DNA of 14,519 bases, from NCBI GenBank assembly GCA_029865675.1, contig JARXAU010000087.1, forward strand, positions 1 to 14,519, written 5' to 3'. Shown piece after piece: positions 1 to 9,700 of the stretch. This stretch comes from Rhodoferax sp. Lineage in GTDB: Bacteria > Pseudomonadota > Gammaproteobacteria > Burkholderiales > Burkholderiaceae_C. The notes below the pieces were generated by a model, which did no database searches, was not told the origin of the DNA, and saw nothing but the letters and a program-made list of their open reading frames with translations. The translations under genes and the position numbers were made by a program. The number at the start of each line of letters is the position of its first letter. Position 1 is the first letter of the stretch.

Positions 1-1505
1 CCACTGATCTTTGTTCGAACGGGGGCAACAGCAGCTTTTCCGGTTGCGGTCACACTTGGCAAGGCTGTCCAATTAAGAGTTTCACTTAGCTTGAAACCCC
101 GAGCCTCAAGTGCTTCTTGCAAACGACGTGCGGTATCAAAACGTAAGCCATCAACAAACAAAACACATTCGCCTTTTCGAGCGTTGTAGGGTTTTGCTGT
201 TGAAATTGTTCCACCAGGATAGGTGGCCCCGTCTAACAACTTTTGTAAGTAGCGTGCCGAATCTTCTAGCCAGGGCAAATAGATTCCACGGGTGGCGGTG
301 GTGACTGCATCTAAATCGGCTGGTTTTTCTATGCAGGCCAAAGCTTCAAGAACTGCATTGTCGGCGCGCCAACCCTGGTTGGCATAGCCGGTTTGAAGGT
401 CTTGAACAGACCCAGCTGCCAAACCAGTCTTAGTGATCTCACACACCAGGCTCAGTTGTTTGATCGCTCGTGCCAATGGCGAATGACCCAGTTCAGACCA
501 GACCAGATTTCGTCGAATTCCGTGTTGTTTTTCAAGTTCAAAAACTTTCTTTCTTGCTTCATGAGCAGGCAAATTAGCTAGCGCCATCAACTGCCCGTGC
601 AGAAGCTTTTCTTGCTCGTCATTCCATTGTGGCCAGCCGCCTAATTTATCTTCAGCGGTATCGAAAATCCCCAAATCTGGCGGCTTACATTGACGAATTC
701 TTCCTGGGATATTGGGGTAGCGTTTGGGTGCTTCGCTATAACGTTCCCAAGCGGCGTGCCATGGGCCTTCCCGGTTGGCTAACTTGCTTGCTCCGGCCAG
801 CACACCTTCGGTTTGAGGATTGAAAGCCATCTGCGATTTACAAACCTCCACAAATGCTTTCCATTCGTTAGCACCTCGTGAAGTTTGAAATGCGTCACCC
901 AGGTCCAGCCACTGCAGCAGATCTCGCACTGGGTCCCCACCCGTAAGTAGGGTGTTGAAATAATCTTTGTCTAGCCGCTTGCCCTTAAGCAGATCAATTT
1001 CTTCATCGAGTAATCGATAGAGCGCCAGTTGCATCGAACCTTTTGCATCATTGTCCTGAGCTACATCTAAACCGGCACCACCTTGGTCAGATTTCAAATA
1101 GGCCATGATGGTCCAATCCTTGGCATTGGATTGAGACCAAATCACACCCCGGTACTGCAACTCTGCCAAGGGCTTTAGCATGTCAGGGCACGCTTCGATA
1201 GCGCGCAAGTCTTGCCGACTTACGCCAGGCAAGTAAAAAATGGGTGTTCTGTCGTTTGGCAGCGAGACATCTGGGGCCTTTCCTGCAATCACACATCGCA
1301 ACCAAACGGCGGGGCCAGTCCGATTCTCTGGAGCGTAATCACCCAGAACCATCAACTCGCTCAACTCGTTTTGCAGCCGTGGAATTACCGCCTCCCATTG
1401 CCTGTCTTTATCAGGCCACAGAATGCATGCTGGTGCCACCTGAACTTCGGAGTTGAAAATCGCAGAGTCGTGCAGGGATTTAACAAGGTGTTCGGTCAGA
1501 CGCAT
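1..1505 (-). CDS. pglZ: PglZ, BREX alkaline-phosphatase-superfamily protein (C-terminus beyond window)
   Basis: I read this frame by hand from the ATG at 1505 down to position 3. It stays open for 501 codons and leaves the window, so the gene is partial by position, not broken. PglZ is a core BREX protein of the alkaline phosphatase superfamily, required for defence and for host methylation by PglX in studied systems. Residues 447-457 read CVLFVDGLRFD, the first metal-binding Asp motif of the PglZ domain (Asp about 452). Residues 481-495 read ALPSVTATGKAAVAP, the conserved segment after it. Residues 1-440 form the long N-terminal region usual in PglZ, with helical, charged stretches. The start overlaps the stop of the upstream nuclease gene by 10 nt, which points to coupled translation. 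The remaining metal ligands and any brxL gene lie off the left edge. Which PglZ subtype this is cannot be settled from this part. Confidence 0.93.
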   Translation of the reverse strand, partial: MRLTEHLVKSLHDSAIFNSEVQVAPACILWPDKDRQWEAVIPRLQNELSELMVLGDYAPENRTGPAVWLRCVIAGKAPDVSLPNDRTPIFYLPGVSRQDLRAIEACPDMLKPLAELQYRGVIWSQSNAKDWTIMAYLKSDQGGAGLDVAQDNDAKGSMQLALYRLLDEEIDLLKGKRLDKDYFNTLLTGGDPVRDLLQWLDLGDAFQTSRGANEWKAFVEVCKSQMAFNPQTEGVLAGASKLANREGPWHAAWERYSEAPKRYPNIPGRIRQCKPPDLGIFDTAEDKLGGWPQWNDEQEKLLHGQLMALANLPAHEARKKVFELEKQHGIRRNLVWSELGHSPLARAIKQLSLVCEITKTGLAAGSVQDLQTGYANQGWRADNAVLEALACIEKPADLDAVTTATRGIYLPWLEDSARYLQKLLDGATYPGGTISTAKPYNARKGECVLFVDGLRFDTARRLQEALEARGFKLSETLNWTALPSVTATGKAAVAPVRTKIS

Positions 1506-3328
1506 GGCGGCTCCTCTTGCATGGTGAAGAGACGCATAACTTGGCCTACAAGTGCGGCCGTCCGCGCTTCGATTTGGTCAACACTCCAAGCATCGGCTGT
1601 TGCCAGATCAGCGTTTAGCTTCAGGTTGTTTTTGTATCCGACCTCACGCCCTTTGCTATCGGTTCGGTCGCGCTTGTCATGGAAGCTCTTGTTTCCCAAC
1701 GCGCTGTTGAAACCTGAGATTGTGAGGTTGCCAAGTTTGTGGACATGGGTTTCTTGAATGGCTTTAGCTTTCTTCGAATCGCCATTTGCCATCATGCTTA
1801 CCCATGACACTGGTATGTTGTCACCCTGTGGGAAAATGTGTTCGATGGTCCATACGAAGAGCTTACCTTCGTACTTCCATAGATCGACCCAGGTTTCTTT
1901 GGTCATATTCTGTTCGGCCAATGCGCAAAGAACAAACCGTGTTACTCCAGCGTTCTCCTCGTAGATTGCACCTTCCAGTTTGCTATGGAAGACCTCGTCG
2001 CTAGCTGATACCGTCAACAGTTCGTCGCGGATGGTTGTCACCACGGCATCTCCTGAAAGCTGGGCCAGCTTGTCGATAGTTGCCATGAATAGGCGTGTCA
2101 GGTCTCGGGTTGGAGGTGTGTCTGTGAGGTTACGTCGGACAAAGAAGCAGACCAGCAACCGCGCGATCGATTTAAGGTGCGCCACGTCGATGCCCAGCGC
2201 TTCACGTCGAACGAGCAGATAGAGCATCAACAAATAAGACGGAGCGCCCTGAATGCGGTCCAGCTCCTTCAGTGGTTTGTCCAGGGGGTTCCACACTTCG
2301 TCAGTGTTTCGGGCAAGCATCAACGCATACAGCTGACCGGCAGAACGAATGGCCAGCAGGTGATGCTTCGCATCCTGGTTGATCAGCTTTTCGTATATCT
2401 GGATTAGGTTGGAGCGTGTGGCCACAGGACCCAGAGGGTCCTTCTTCTTTTCATCGTCCTTGCGGAATGGCTCGTTCAGTGGGTCTTTGAACGCGTTGTA
2501 GTAATGCCGGAAGAAGCGCTCCTGGACGCTGTAGTCATCGCCTAAATAGCCCAGCAGTTTGTTCCACACATCAAAGTAGTGGTCCACCTTCCCTGGTTCA
2601 GTGGTTTCCAGCCGGGCCAGCAGCTTGTTCTTTATCAAATCAATGGCCGTGAGCGGCATACCCCGATTGTTAAGTGACTCAAAGAGCGTGTAAGCATCGG
2701 CGTGGCTAGCAACCTCAATCTTTACCAGGCAAGCTTGGCTTACCTTGTCAAGGAAGGCCATGATCGAAGCAAGGCGGTCGTTCTGGCTGTGAACCATTTC
2801 TTCGATGCGAGACTGAAAATAGCGGAAGGCACGAAAAATTTTACGATTCCCCGCATAAGGTGGCGTTTCGAATGCGCTCATCACGCCCACATCGGACAAG
2901 ACGGCACGGTAGTCGTTCTGGTTGTTGTTCTGAATCTGAGGAATGACGCGCAACTGGTCGTCCCCTTTCTTCAGTACTAGTTTTCTCTTGAGATTAATTA
3001 ACTCAACACGCTGGTCTTCGTCCAATTCGTTCTCATGCCGCTTAAGCGACTGATACAAAGCCGCGAAGAGCAGGGACAGGGTCGTCAGCCGTTGCTGGCC
3101 GTCCACTACCTCCAGCCTTTGTACCGCTAAGGTGTCGCTGGTTTGGTTGATGCAAATGATAGAACCCAGGAAGTACCCAGGATCGTTTTCTTGCACGTCA
3201 TCAAACAGGGTCTCCCACTGACTTGTGCTCCAGGTGTATTCACGTTGATAGCGCGGGATCGCATAGACCACGCTCGCTTCTATGTCGAAGAGCTGCGAGA
3301 CCGGGTAGTTATTGACCGACTTAATCAC
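1496..3328 (-). CDS. brxU: GmrSD-type type IV restriction endonuclease (DUF262 + DUF1524), BrxU-like
   Basis: A 610-residue single-chain protein with both halves of a GmrSD enzyme. The N-terminal DUF262 (GmrS-like) nucleotide-handling domain shows IPRYQREYTW at residues 24-33 and VVDGQQRLTTL at 74-84, including the DGQQR motif. The C-terminal DUF1524 (GmrD-like) HNH nuclease domain shows EHIFPQ at about 495-500 and HKLGNLTISGFNS at about 529-541, giving the usual His...His...Asn layout. Enzymes of this type use nucleotides to cut DNA carrying modified cytosines, such as glucosylated hydroxymethylcytosine in T-even phages. The position between pglX and pglZ matches brxU in the E. fergusonii plasmid BREX locus, where it complements BREX. 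The start is GTG at 3328, overlapping the pglX stop as GTGA, with a purine-rich GGAGAAGG just upstream. The family is certain; the symbol brxU rests on position and domain content. Confidence 0.9.
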   Translation of the reverse strand: MIKSVNNYPVSQLFDIEASVVYAIPRYQREYTWSTSQWETLFDDVQENDPGYFLGSIICINQTSDTLAVQRLEVVDGQQRLTTLSLLFAALYQSLKRHENELDEDQRVELINLKRKLVLKKGDDQLRVIPQIQNNNQNDYRAVLSDVGVMSAFETPPYAGNRKIFRAFRYFQSRIEEMVHSQNDRLASIMAFLDKVSQACLVKIEVASHADAYTLFESLNNRGMPLTAIDLIKNKLLARLETTEPGKVDHYFDVWNKLLGYLGDDYSVQERFFRHYYNAFKDPLNEPFRKDDEKKKDPLGPVATRSNLIQIYEKLINQDAKHHLLAIRSAGQLYALMLARNTDEVWNPLDKPLKELDRIQGAPSYLLMLYLLVRREALGIDVAHLKSIARLLVCFFVRRNLTDTPPTRDLTRLFMATIDKLAQLSGDAVVTTIRDELLTVSASDEVFHSKLEGAIYEENAGVTRFVLCALAEQNMTKETWVDLWKYEGKLFVWTIEHIFPQGDNIPVSWVSMMANGDSKKAKAIQETHVHKLGNLTISGFNSALGNKSFHDKRDRTDSKGREVGYKNNLKLNADLATADAWSVDQIEARTAALVGQVMRLFTMQEEPPCV

Positions 3329-6300
3329 TTGGCCTTCTCCCGCGCCTTGCGCTTGTCGTCTAAGCTCAAGTGGTGGTCATTGATCCGATCCCCCACCTTA
3401 CCGTCGTACATCAAGCCGAGTTGGTACCAGGGTGCAGACTGAATATCGCTGCCACGGTCTTTCTCCCAGTGAAGGCTTTTCGGTTTTTCGCGCAGCACGC
3501 CCGCCCCACGTTTACCCACATCAGGCACCGAAAGAAAGGGACGGATGTTTACGCGCACTCCGTCATTTAGGTCCGGGTTCCATCCAATAGGTTGCTCTTC
3601 TGTCGGCTTCCAGCGCACGAAAATGTCATAGGGCGCTTCGCCCGACAGGATCAATTCCAGACGTTTCTTAAGCGCCTCGGCGGCGGCTAGCTTTTCCTGG
3701 GCTCCGTCAACTCGGCTATCAGCGTCACGCTTCTGGCGGCTGATCCAGTCACCCAAGTAGGTGTAGATCAACGCCTCCAGTGTCTTGTAGTTGAGCTTGT
3801 GATAGTTCACCATGGCAGAAAATCCGTCACGGAGACCATCCCATACGTGCCAAACAAAGGGGCGACTGCCAAACAAAGTGCAGTGTTGGGTAAAGAACTT
3901 GTCACGCAACCAAGTCTCCAGCGACTTACCAGCGTGGTCAGCTGCTGCCAGCAACTGAGTCAAGATGTCGTTGCTCCATGCTTCGCCGTATGCGGCCACT
4001 AGCAGATTCAGCAGCCTGTCGCTAGCCGATGACTCTCGCCCTACTGGTGGAATGCAGACAATGCCATCTATATCCGCATGGGCAGCAAGCGCGGAGCATC
4101 GATCGACCCATTCCCGCGCTTCAACCGCCAATTCAATTTGGTTGTCGTTTTCCGTCGGCCATGTATAACCAACTAGGCGTGCAACAGCTATATGAAGCAC
4201 GTTGTGTTCTATTCGTAATTGTCCGTGTCCTACAGTCTTCTTTTCTTCGTTCCACAAAACTGAACCACAAGGATGCCCGTGAAATATCCACTGAGTTGGA
4301 TCATCTGAATAGGGTTTAGGTAAACCTTGAGGGTATTGATCCGCAGCGATCTCTTTCCAATAATTAAGATCAAATGTCACTTTAAGAAGAGTTTTTGGTG
4401 CGAGCTTTAATGATGTATCTAGCTCGCGAACGGCACGACTGAAGTCTCCGCTCTCGCAAAAAGACCATAATGCAGGAAGAATTTCTTGATTCCTTGGAAT
4501 GAAGGCGCTGCTATTTACGTCAAATGGATCACCTGAGTAAAGCGAGCACTGGGCCTTTCCCATTAGTCCGACAATTACTCCTTGCTTTCCCCAAAAAGGT
4601 TTTCCTGCCCGCCAGTTTTGCGCTGCATGGTTAAGATGCCTAACGCTTTCAGCTAATGCCGCAAGTCTTCCCGACTCCTGCTCCCAAAGAATCATCTGAT
4701 CCCGCCCGGAGAATTTGGCGGTGCTATTTACTGCGGTCTGCACCAACTCCCAGTCGGGTTTCAGATTAAATGATTCCCAAAAACACTTAAAAAATTGATG
4801 TAGATCACCTGCATGAAGTCCACTTCTTGCCTCTACGTAATCTCCAAGTGGTCTTCCAGTCGCTTGGCGAAGATAGACAAATCTGGCGTCCGGATTAGAC
4901 TCGACCATATCCTTTGACAACACGATCATTTCACCGGTGTGAATGGCAGAAATGTTTTCTTCAAACCCATTTCTATTAGATGCATCTAAGAAACTAAATT
5001 TGGATTTCGATTCTTGGGATGAAAAGGTAAATAAAGCTGGATTCGCTCTAATTGGCGTTGAAAACGCACCCCAACCTAAACGAACAACAATCTTGGGAGA
5101 AGATGTCTGTAGGAATTGCTTTCTATACGGCGCATATAGACCTAAATAGAGCCATTCCCCAAACGTTACCAGCGAGGCAATTCCCCCCTTTGGCTCCAGT
5201 AAAGCTCGGATTCTTTCGACAAATGCAAGTGCTAAGTCGTACTTCGCTAGAGGCCAACGATTGGAGCAGTAGTTAACAATTACTTGGTGCTGTTTCGATA
5301 TACCCAAATAAGGTACATTCGTAATGACCAACGAGTAACGTTGGTCCAGAAGTCGCGCAGCTTCAAGCAGACCTTGCGCAGCGAGCGCAACTTCCCACGT
5401 CTCATTCGAATTTAGGCTTGAGGATTCGTTTGCAAGTGCCTTAATCAGTAGTTCTTGAAGATTGTCGTAATCTTCAGAAAACAGATCCCCTTTGTTAGAT
5501 CCGCGAGGATCTAGCAGACTTCCCAGTAGGGGGGCTTGCGCGAAAGTTTCATGCAAACTTCGAAGGCCATTTCGAAGACTCGAAGCACGTGGAGAATCAT
5601 CGGGTACTAAGGCCTCCCAATCCTGCGCGTTGGCTGCAACTTTCAGGCCACAGCACGCTATGTTGGGCGTAGGAATTTCACGAACGCCAAGCGGTTTTCC
5701 TGACGCTTTGTCTGGATATCGCCAAGCCTCCAGGGCCACTGCAAAAACGGCAATTTCCACGCAACGCGGGTCAATCTCTAAACCATGTATGTTCTCGGCC
5801 AGGACAAGGTTAACGGCCTCGTTGGCACTTAAGTCCTCTGCAGCCATGCGCATAGGCACCAGCATCAGGAAAGCGGCAACTAGGAAGTGACCCGAGCCGC
5901 AGCACGGATCAAGTAACTTGAATTTGCTAAGTGAGTCGGGCCAGTCCTCGAACTCGCCAGCGGCCGGCATCCCATCTTCCAGTGTACGAAAGTAATCGAG
6001 ATTGACCGGGCATGGTTTACCTGGATGCCTTGTGCTCCACCAGGCACCGAGCGAATTCTGGAGCAGGAATGCCACCATGTAAGGCTCCGTGAAGAGCTGG
6101 GTGACCGCTGGCAACTCGTCTGCCCCAATCTTTACTTCCGACTTGTTGATGCGTTCCTTGTTATCGGCTTGCCAGAACTGGTATACCCAGCCCAGGCTGT
6201 CACTGGCTTTGAACACCGCTTCTGGCAGAGCTTTAAGTAGTTGTTCCAACTCGCTCTGATGTTCTGGCGCGAAGGTAAGTTCAAACACCGGGGAGCCAGG

Positions 6301-6750
6301 CTTGAACACTTGAGGCAGCATGCGAGCGGCCAATTTCCCAGCCAGCTCCCAGCCGCTTTTTGCGCCCTCGTCTGGGGCCAGCTCGTCGCACTCTTCGATG
6401 GTGACTGCCACGCCGTCGTACATCAGTAGATTGTTGTCGGCCAAAAACCGGGCAAATAACATGCGATGCCAGTGCTCATATGCAACCTCTTGCATCAAGT
6501 GCTGGACCTCCTGTTTACCGTACGTAGGGTTGGTACTCTTCGAGTCGCGAGCGTCACCTAGCTGTTTGCCATGAGTACGCAGGCGGTTGCGCAGTGCTTT
6601 CTCACTATCGCTCAGAAAGGCCTCGGGCTTGTCCTGACCTACGCCTAGTTGGTCTACAGCCGCGTTTGCCGCCGTCTCCGCCACAGCGCGGGCCGCCTTG
6701 ACGGTCTTTTCCAGCGCGCTGCGCAAGTCTTTATCGAGTGATTGCATCAT
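3325..6750 (-). CDS. pglX: PglX, BREX adenine-specific DNA methyltransferase
   Basis: A 1141-residue N6-adenine methyltransferase, the modification and probable recognition subunit of BREX. It marks host DNA so that the system can tell it from phage DNA. The S-adenosylmethionine-binding motif I is LLDPCCGSGHF at residues 279-289. A following acidic motif, IHGLEIDP, is at 321-328. The catalytic motif IV is ITNVPYLG at 476-483; it reads NVPY where the common form is NPPY. The N-terminal 270 residues are helical and charged, and the C-terminal half from about 600 on is where target recognition is expected. The centre of the gene (about 4200-5500) is visibly richer in A and T than both ends, which suggests exchange of the recognition part. 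The start is ATG at 6750, with another ATG in the next codon. Only a weak AAGG lies upstream, overlapping the end of brxC, so translation may be coupled across the 13-nt gap. Confidence 0.94.
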   Translation of the reverse strand: MMQSLDKDLRSALEKTVKAARAVAETAANAAVDQLGVGQDKPEAFLSDSEKALRNRLRTHGKQLGDARDSKSTNPTYGKQEVQHLMQEVAYEHWHRMLFARFLADNNLLMYDGVAVTIEECDELAPDEGAKSGWELAGKLAARMLPQVFKPGSPVFELTFAPEHQSELEQLLKALPEAVFKASDSLGWVYQFWQADNKERINKSEVKIGADELPAVTQLFTEPYMVAFLLQNSLGAWWSTRHPGKPCPVNLDYFRTLEDGMPAAGEFEDWPDSLSKFKLLDPCCGSGHFLVAAFLMLVPMRMAAEDLSANEAVNLVLAENIHGLEIDPRCVEIAVFAVALEAWRYPDKASGKPLGVREIPTPNIACCGLKVAANAQDWEALVPDDSPRASSLRNGLRSLHETFAQAPLLGSLLDPRGSNKGDLFSEDYDNLQELLIKALANESSSLNSNETWEVALAAQGLLEAARLLDQRYSLVITNVPYLGISKQHQVIVNYCSNRWPLAKYDLALAFVERIRALLEPKGGIASLVTFGEWLYLGLYAPYRKQFLQTSSPKIVVRLGWGAFSTPIRANPALFTFSSQESKSKFSFLDASNRNGFEENISAIHTGEMIVLSKDMVESNPDARFVYLRQATGRPLGDYVEARSGLHAGDLHQFFKCFWESFNLKPDWELVQTAVNSTAKFSGRDQMILWEQESGRLAALAESVRHLNHAAQNWRAGKPFWGKQGVIVGLMGKAQCSLYSGDPFDVNSSAFIPRNQEILPALWSFCESGDFSRAVRELDTSLKLAPKTLLKVTFDLNYWKEIAADQYPQGLPKPYSDDPTQWIFHGHPCGSVLWNEEKKTVGHGQLRIEHNVLHIAVARLVGYTWPTENDNQIELAVEAREWVDRCSALAAHADIDGIVCIPPVGRESSASDRLLNLLVAAYGEAWSNDILTQLLAAADHAGKSLETWLRDKFFTQHCTLFGSRPFVWHVWDGLRDGFSAMVNYHKLNYKTLEALIYTYLGDWISRQKRDADSRVDGAQEKLAAAEALKKRLELILSGEAPYDIFVRWKPTEEQPIGWNPDLNDGVRVNIRPFLSVPDVGKRGAGVLREKPKSLHWEKDRGSDIQSAPWYQLGLMYDGKVGDRINDHHLSLDDKRKAREKAK

Positions 6751-6763
6751 GAGGGGTCAGGCC

Positions 6764-9700
6764 TTAGTGAAGGATGACTGGGCCGTTTTTAAGGGCCTGG
6801 GCGATGGTTTGTTTTGCATCTAGCAGCCAGGCTTCTATGTCTTCGTCGGTTTTGATCGTGCGGTGTGGCAGTTTGACGAACTGCGCCTTGGGCTCCATCA
6901 ATTCGGCTGCAGCCACCAGCACGGCGTCAAAGCGCGAGTCGATGGCGGCCACACGATCAGCGAACGACGACAGAGACAAACTATCGACCGTGGACAGTAC
7001 ATCGTCGGTGTTGGCCACTTGCACCTTGGGTGCGTCGGTGAGGGTCAGTTTCTGGGCGGCCAACAGGCCGTTGCGTTGCTCTGGCTCCAACTGCTTCCAG
7101 TTGGTGTCGGCATCCAGGCGCGACATGCCGTTCTTGTGGCGGGTCTGGTAGGCTGTGTGCAGCCGGTTTAGCTCATCACGCAGCAACTGCGTTAGGTTGG
7201 ATACCAGCGGCGTGACGGGATCAGGATCTTCCAGCAACTGGCGCTGCTGCTCCAGGTGCGTGACCTGAGCCAGCAATACTTCTGCACCCGACAAGCCATT
7301 GGCCTGAGCTAGAAGTCTTTTTAAGGTGTTCCAGGCTGGCATGCGGTTGTCAATGCGCTCGGCGACTTCTGTCCACTTATCGATTGCTGCGCTGAGGTCG
7401 TCACGTTGGTTGTACACAGCCAAGAGCTGCTCGTTGCCTGCGGTGAGGCGTATTTCTTCCAGACCGGCAGTGGTAGGGCGTGCTGGCCGAGGAGCGTCGC
7501 CACCGGCACGGTTAGACAACTCCTGGGCGCTAACCAAAAACTGCGGCACGTAGGCGAGCTCTTCACCCTGCTTTGCCGTGAGGCCGACCTTCTGAAGCAC
7601 TTTGCGAATCTGAATACGCTGCGCTGCTGACACAGTGGCCGACTCGACCTTGAACATAGTCTTGCCTATTACTTTGCGCTCGAGCTCCTTCGGATCGATC
7701 GTCTGACCCCTCTCGTCCTGGGCGCGGATCAGCCCAGCAACGAGAAGTACTTGCAAGCCACCATCGACCGCATCGCCAGGCCAGCCATAAGTGGCTCCTT
7801 CAAAGTTTTTGCGTATGTCAATACCTTTTTTGCCACCAGCAATGAATGCCAAGATGGCCTTGCAAACAGAGTTCTTGGCGGGTTCACCGTCATCGCCAAC
7901 GCTCTTTAATGCATCAGGTGCACCCTTTTGTGCCTTTTCATAGACCTTGGACCAACCGGCGTGGTCGGCGATGTGGAATTGCGGATAAAGACGCTGCAAT
8001 GAATTGGTGGCTGCCTCAAGCGCCATGGCTTGAAGATCATTACCAAGAATTTCGTTCCCGCCGCCTTGGAAAACGCGTGCACCAGAAAAGGCTTCTTGCA
8101 AGAGCTCGTTGATCTTGCCTTCTGCAGCCTTTTTGGTGGTGTCCATTGCAGAGTAAGCCTCTGTGCCCTCTGCTGTGTTGGGAACGCCTCGCTTGTCCAG
8201 TGTGGCGCTGGCTGCTTTAAAGTCGATCAGGTAATGACGCAGATCGTCTGCAGACCGCTTTGGGATAAACACAAAAACAGTCGGCGACTGATTACCTGTT
8301 TGTCGTGCATCGGCCCGGACTGAGTTTTCATCGATGCTCCAGCCATCGCGAACCCAGATTGATACCTTTTCATTGGCATCTGATGGTAGGTGGGCATCAA
8401 AGACGGGATAAATGTCCCTAGTCACTTTAGAAGTGCCTTGGGCGAGTGAAAGTTTACGAACCAACTCACCAAACTTTCGGCGGATACGATCGTCGCGCTC
8501 AGCGTCAACACGATGGGCTTCGTTGGCCAAGTTACTGCGCTGGCTCAAAAACTCATCGTTCCAGGCGGCGCTTTCCTCGGTTTGAATACGATATTCATCG
8601 CCCACCTTCATCAGTAATTCACATTTGTCCAGGATGCCAGGCAGCTTGCTGCGCAGTGCACCAGAGCCCTGAGTCAGGTCTTCGACCAACAAATCAGCCA
8701 GGGTGTCGAGGTTGGCATGGATGCCGATTTCGTTGTTGCTGCTTGCGAGCTTGTTGACCAAAAATACCAAGCCGCAGGCGCGGGCCATGAGCCTCTGGTC
8801 ATCAGTACCCTTGATCCAGACCATAGTGCGCTCGTGAACTTTGCGCGGCAAAATACGCGATTGAAGTAGCTTGTCAGCTGCATCAAAGTAGAGGTAATCC
8901 GCAGGCACTACGCTGCCAACTGGTGCATCCACATTAGTCTGGATGACCTTGTGGATCATGGAAAGCTGGTTTCGCAGTTGGCTGTCCGTTCCTGTCTGGT
9001 CAAGCACTCTAAGGGTGTTCTCCCAAAAGCGGCGGCGCACCGGAAGGATGGGGTAGTCTTGCGGGAAAAATTGAATGTCATCTGGACGATGACCGATGGT
9101 GGTGCCCGACAGGTGACGAGAGATCTCCCCCAAGTTCGTTTGCATCACTTTCTCAACTGAAGCTTTGGCTTCAGGTTTTTTCGCCAAAATAACTTTACGA
9201 ATCACTGCGTCCACGTCAGCGTCAGACAGTTCGACTCGAACGGTAAAGCGTCCTTCGAGCTTTTTCAAATTAGATGTTCCGGTCACAGCGGTTTGCCCCG
9301 TGCCCATGAACAGCATCTTGGCCCCAATATTCTTGCAACAGGCTTCAACAACTTCTTGAACGTCGATCGATCGTTGGCTGTCTTCACCGATGTACTGCTG
9401 CACCTCATCCAAAACCACCAAGGTGAGAGGAAACTTACCGTCTTTGGTTAGTGCTTGCCGAATAGCCTTGAGCATGTCGCCGCTTGAGACGTCTTGCACA
9501 TAGGGATACAAGTTATTTAGCGTTTCAACGCAAGACGCTGTGGATGTGAAGAGATTAGGCTTTGCTTTGACCAGCGCCTCGTGCAAACCCTCAGCGACAT
9601 AAAAGTTATCTAACTCTTCGTTCCAATCAAAGCCACTTTTTTCTACGTGGCCGCGCACTGCATCGTAAATACCTTCGTGTTGGAGCCACATGACAAAACG

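Noticed and set aside
1..1495. Left end looks like gene-poor DNA with several short plus-strand frames.
   Set aside because: The minus strand is open without a stop from the ATG at 1505 to the window edge and encodes PglZ motifs; the short plus-strand frames are its shadows.
1212..1757. 181-codon plus-strand frame.
   Set aside because: It lies antisense to pglZ and the GmrSD-type gene, both with clear family motifs, and its own translation has no recognisable domain.
5492..5890. 132-codon plus-strand frame inside pglX.
   Set aside because: Antisense to the methyltransferase region next to motif I; Arg/Ser-rich, shadow-like composition.
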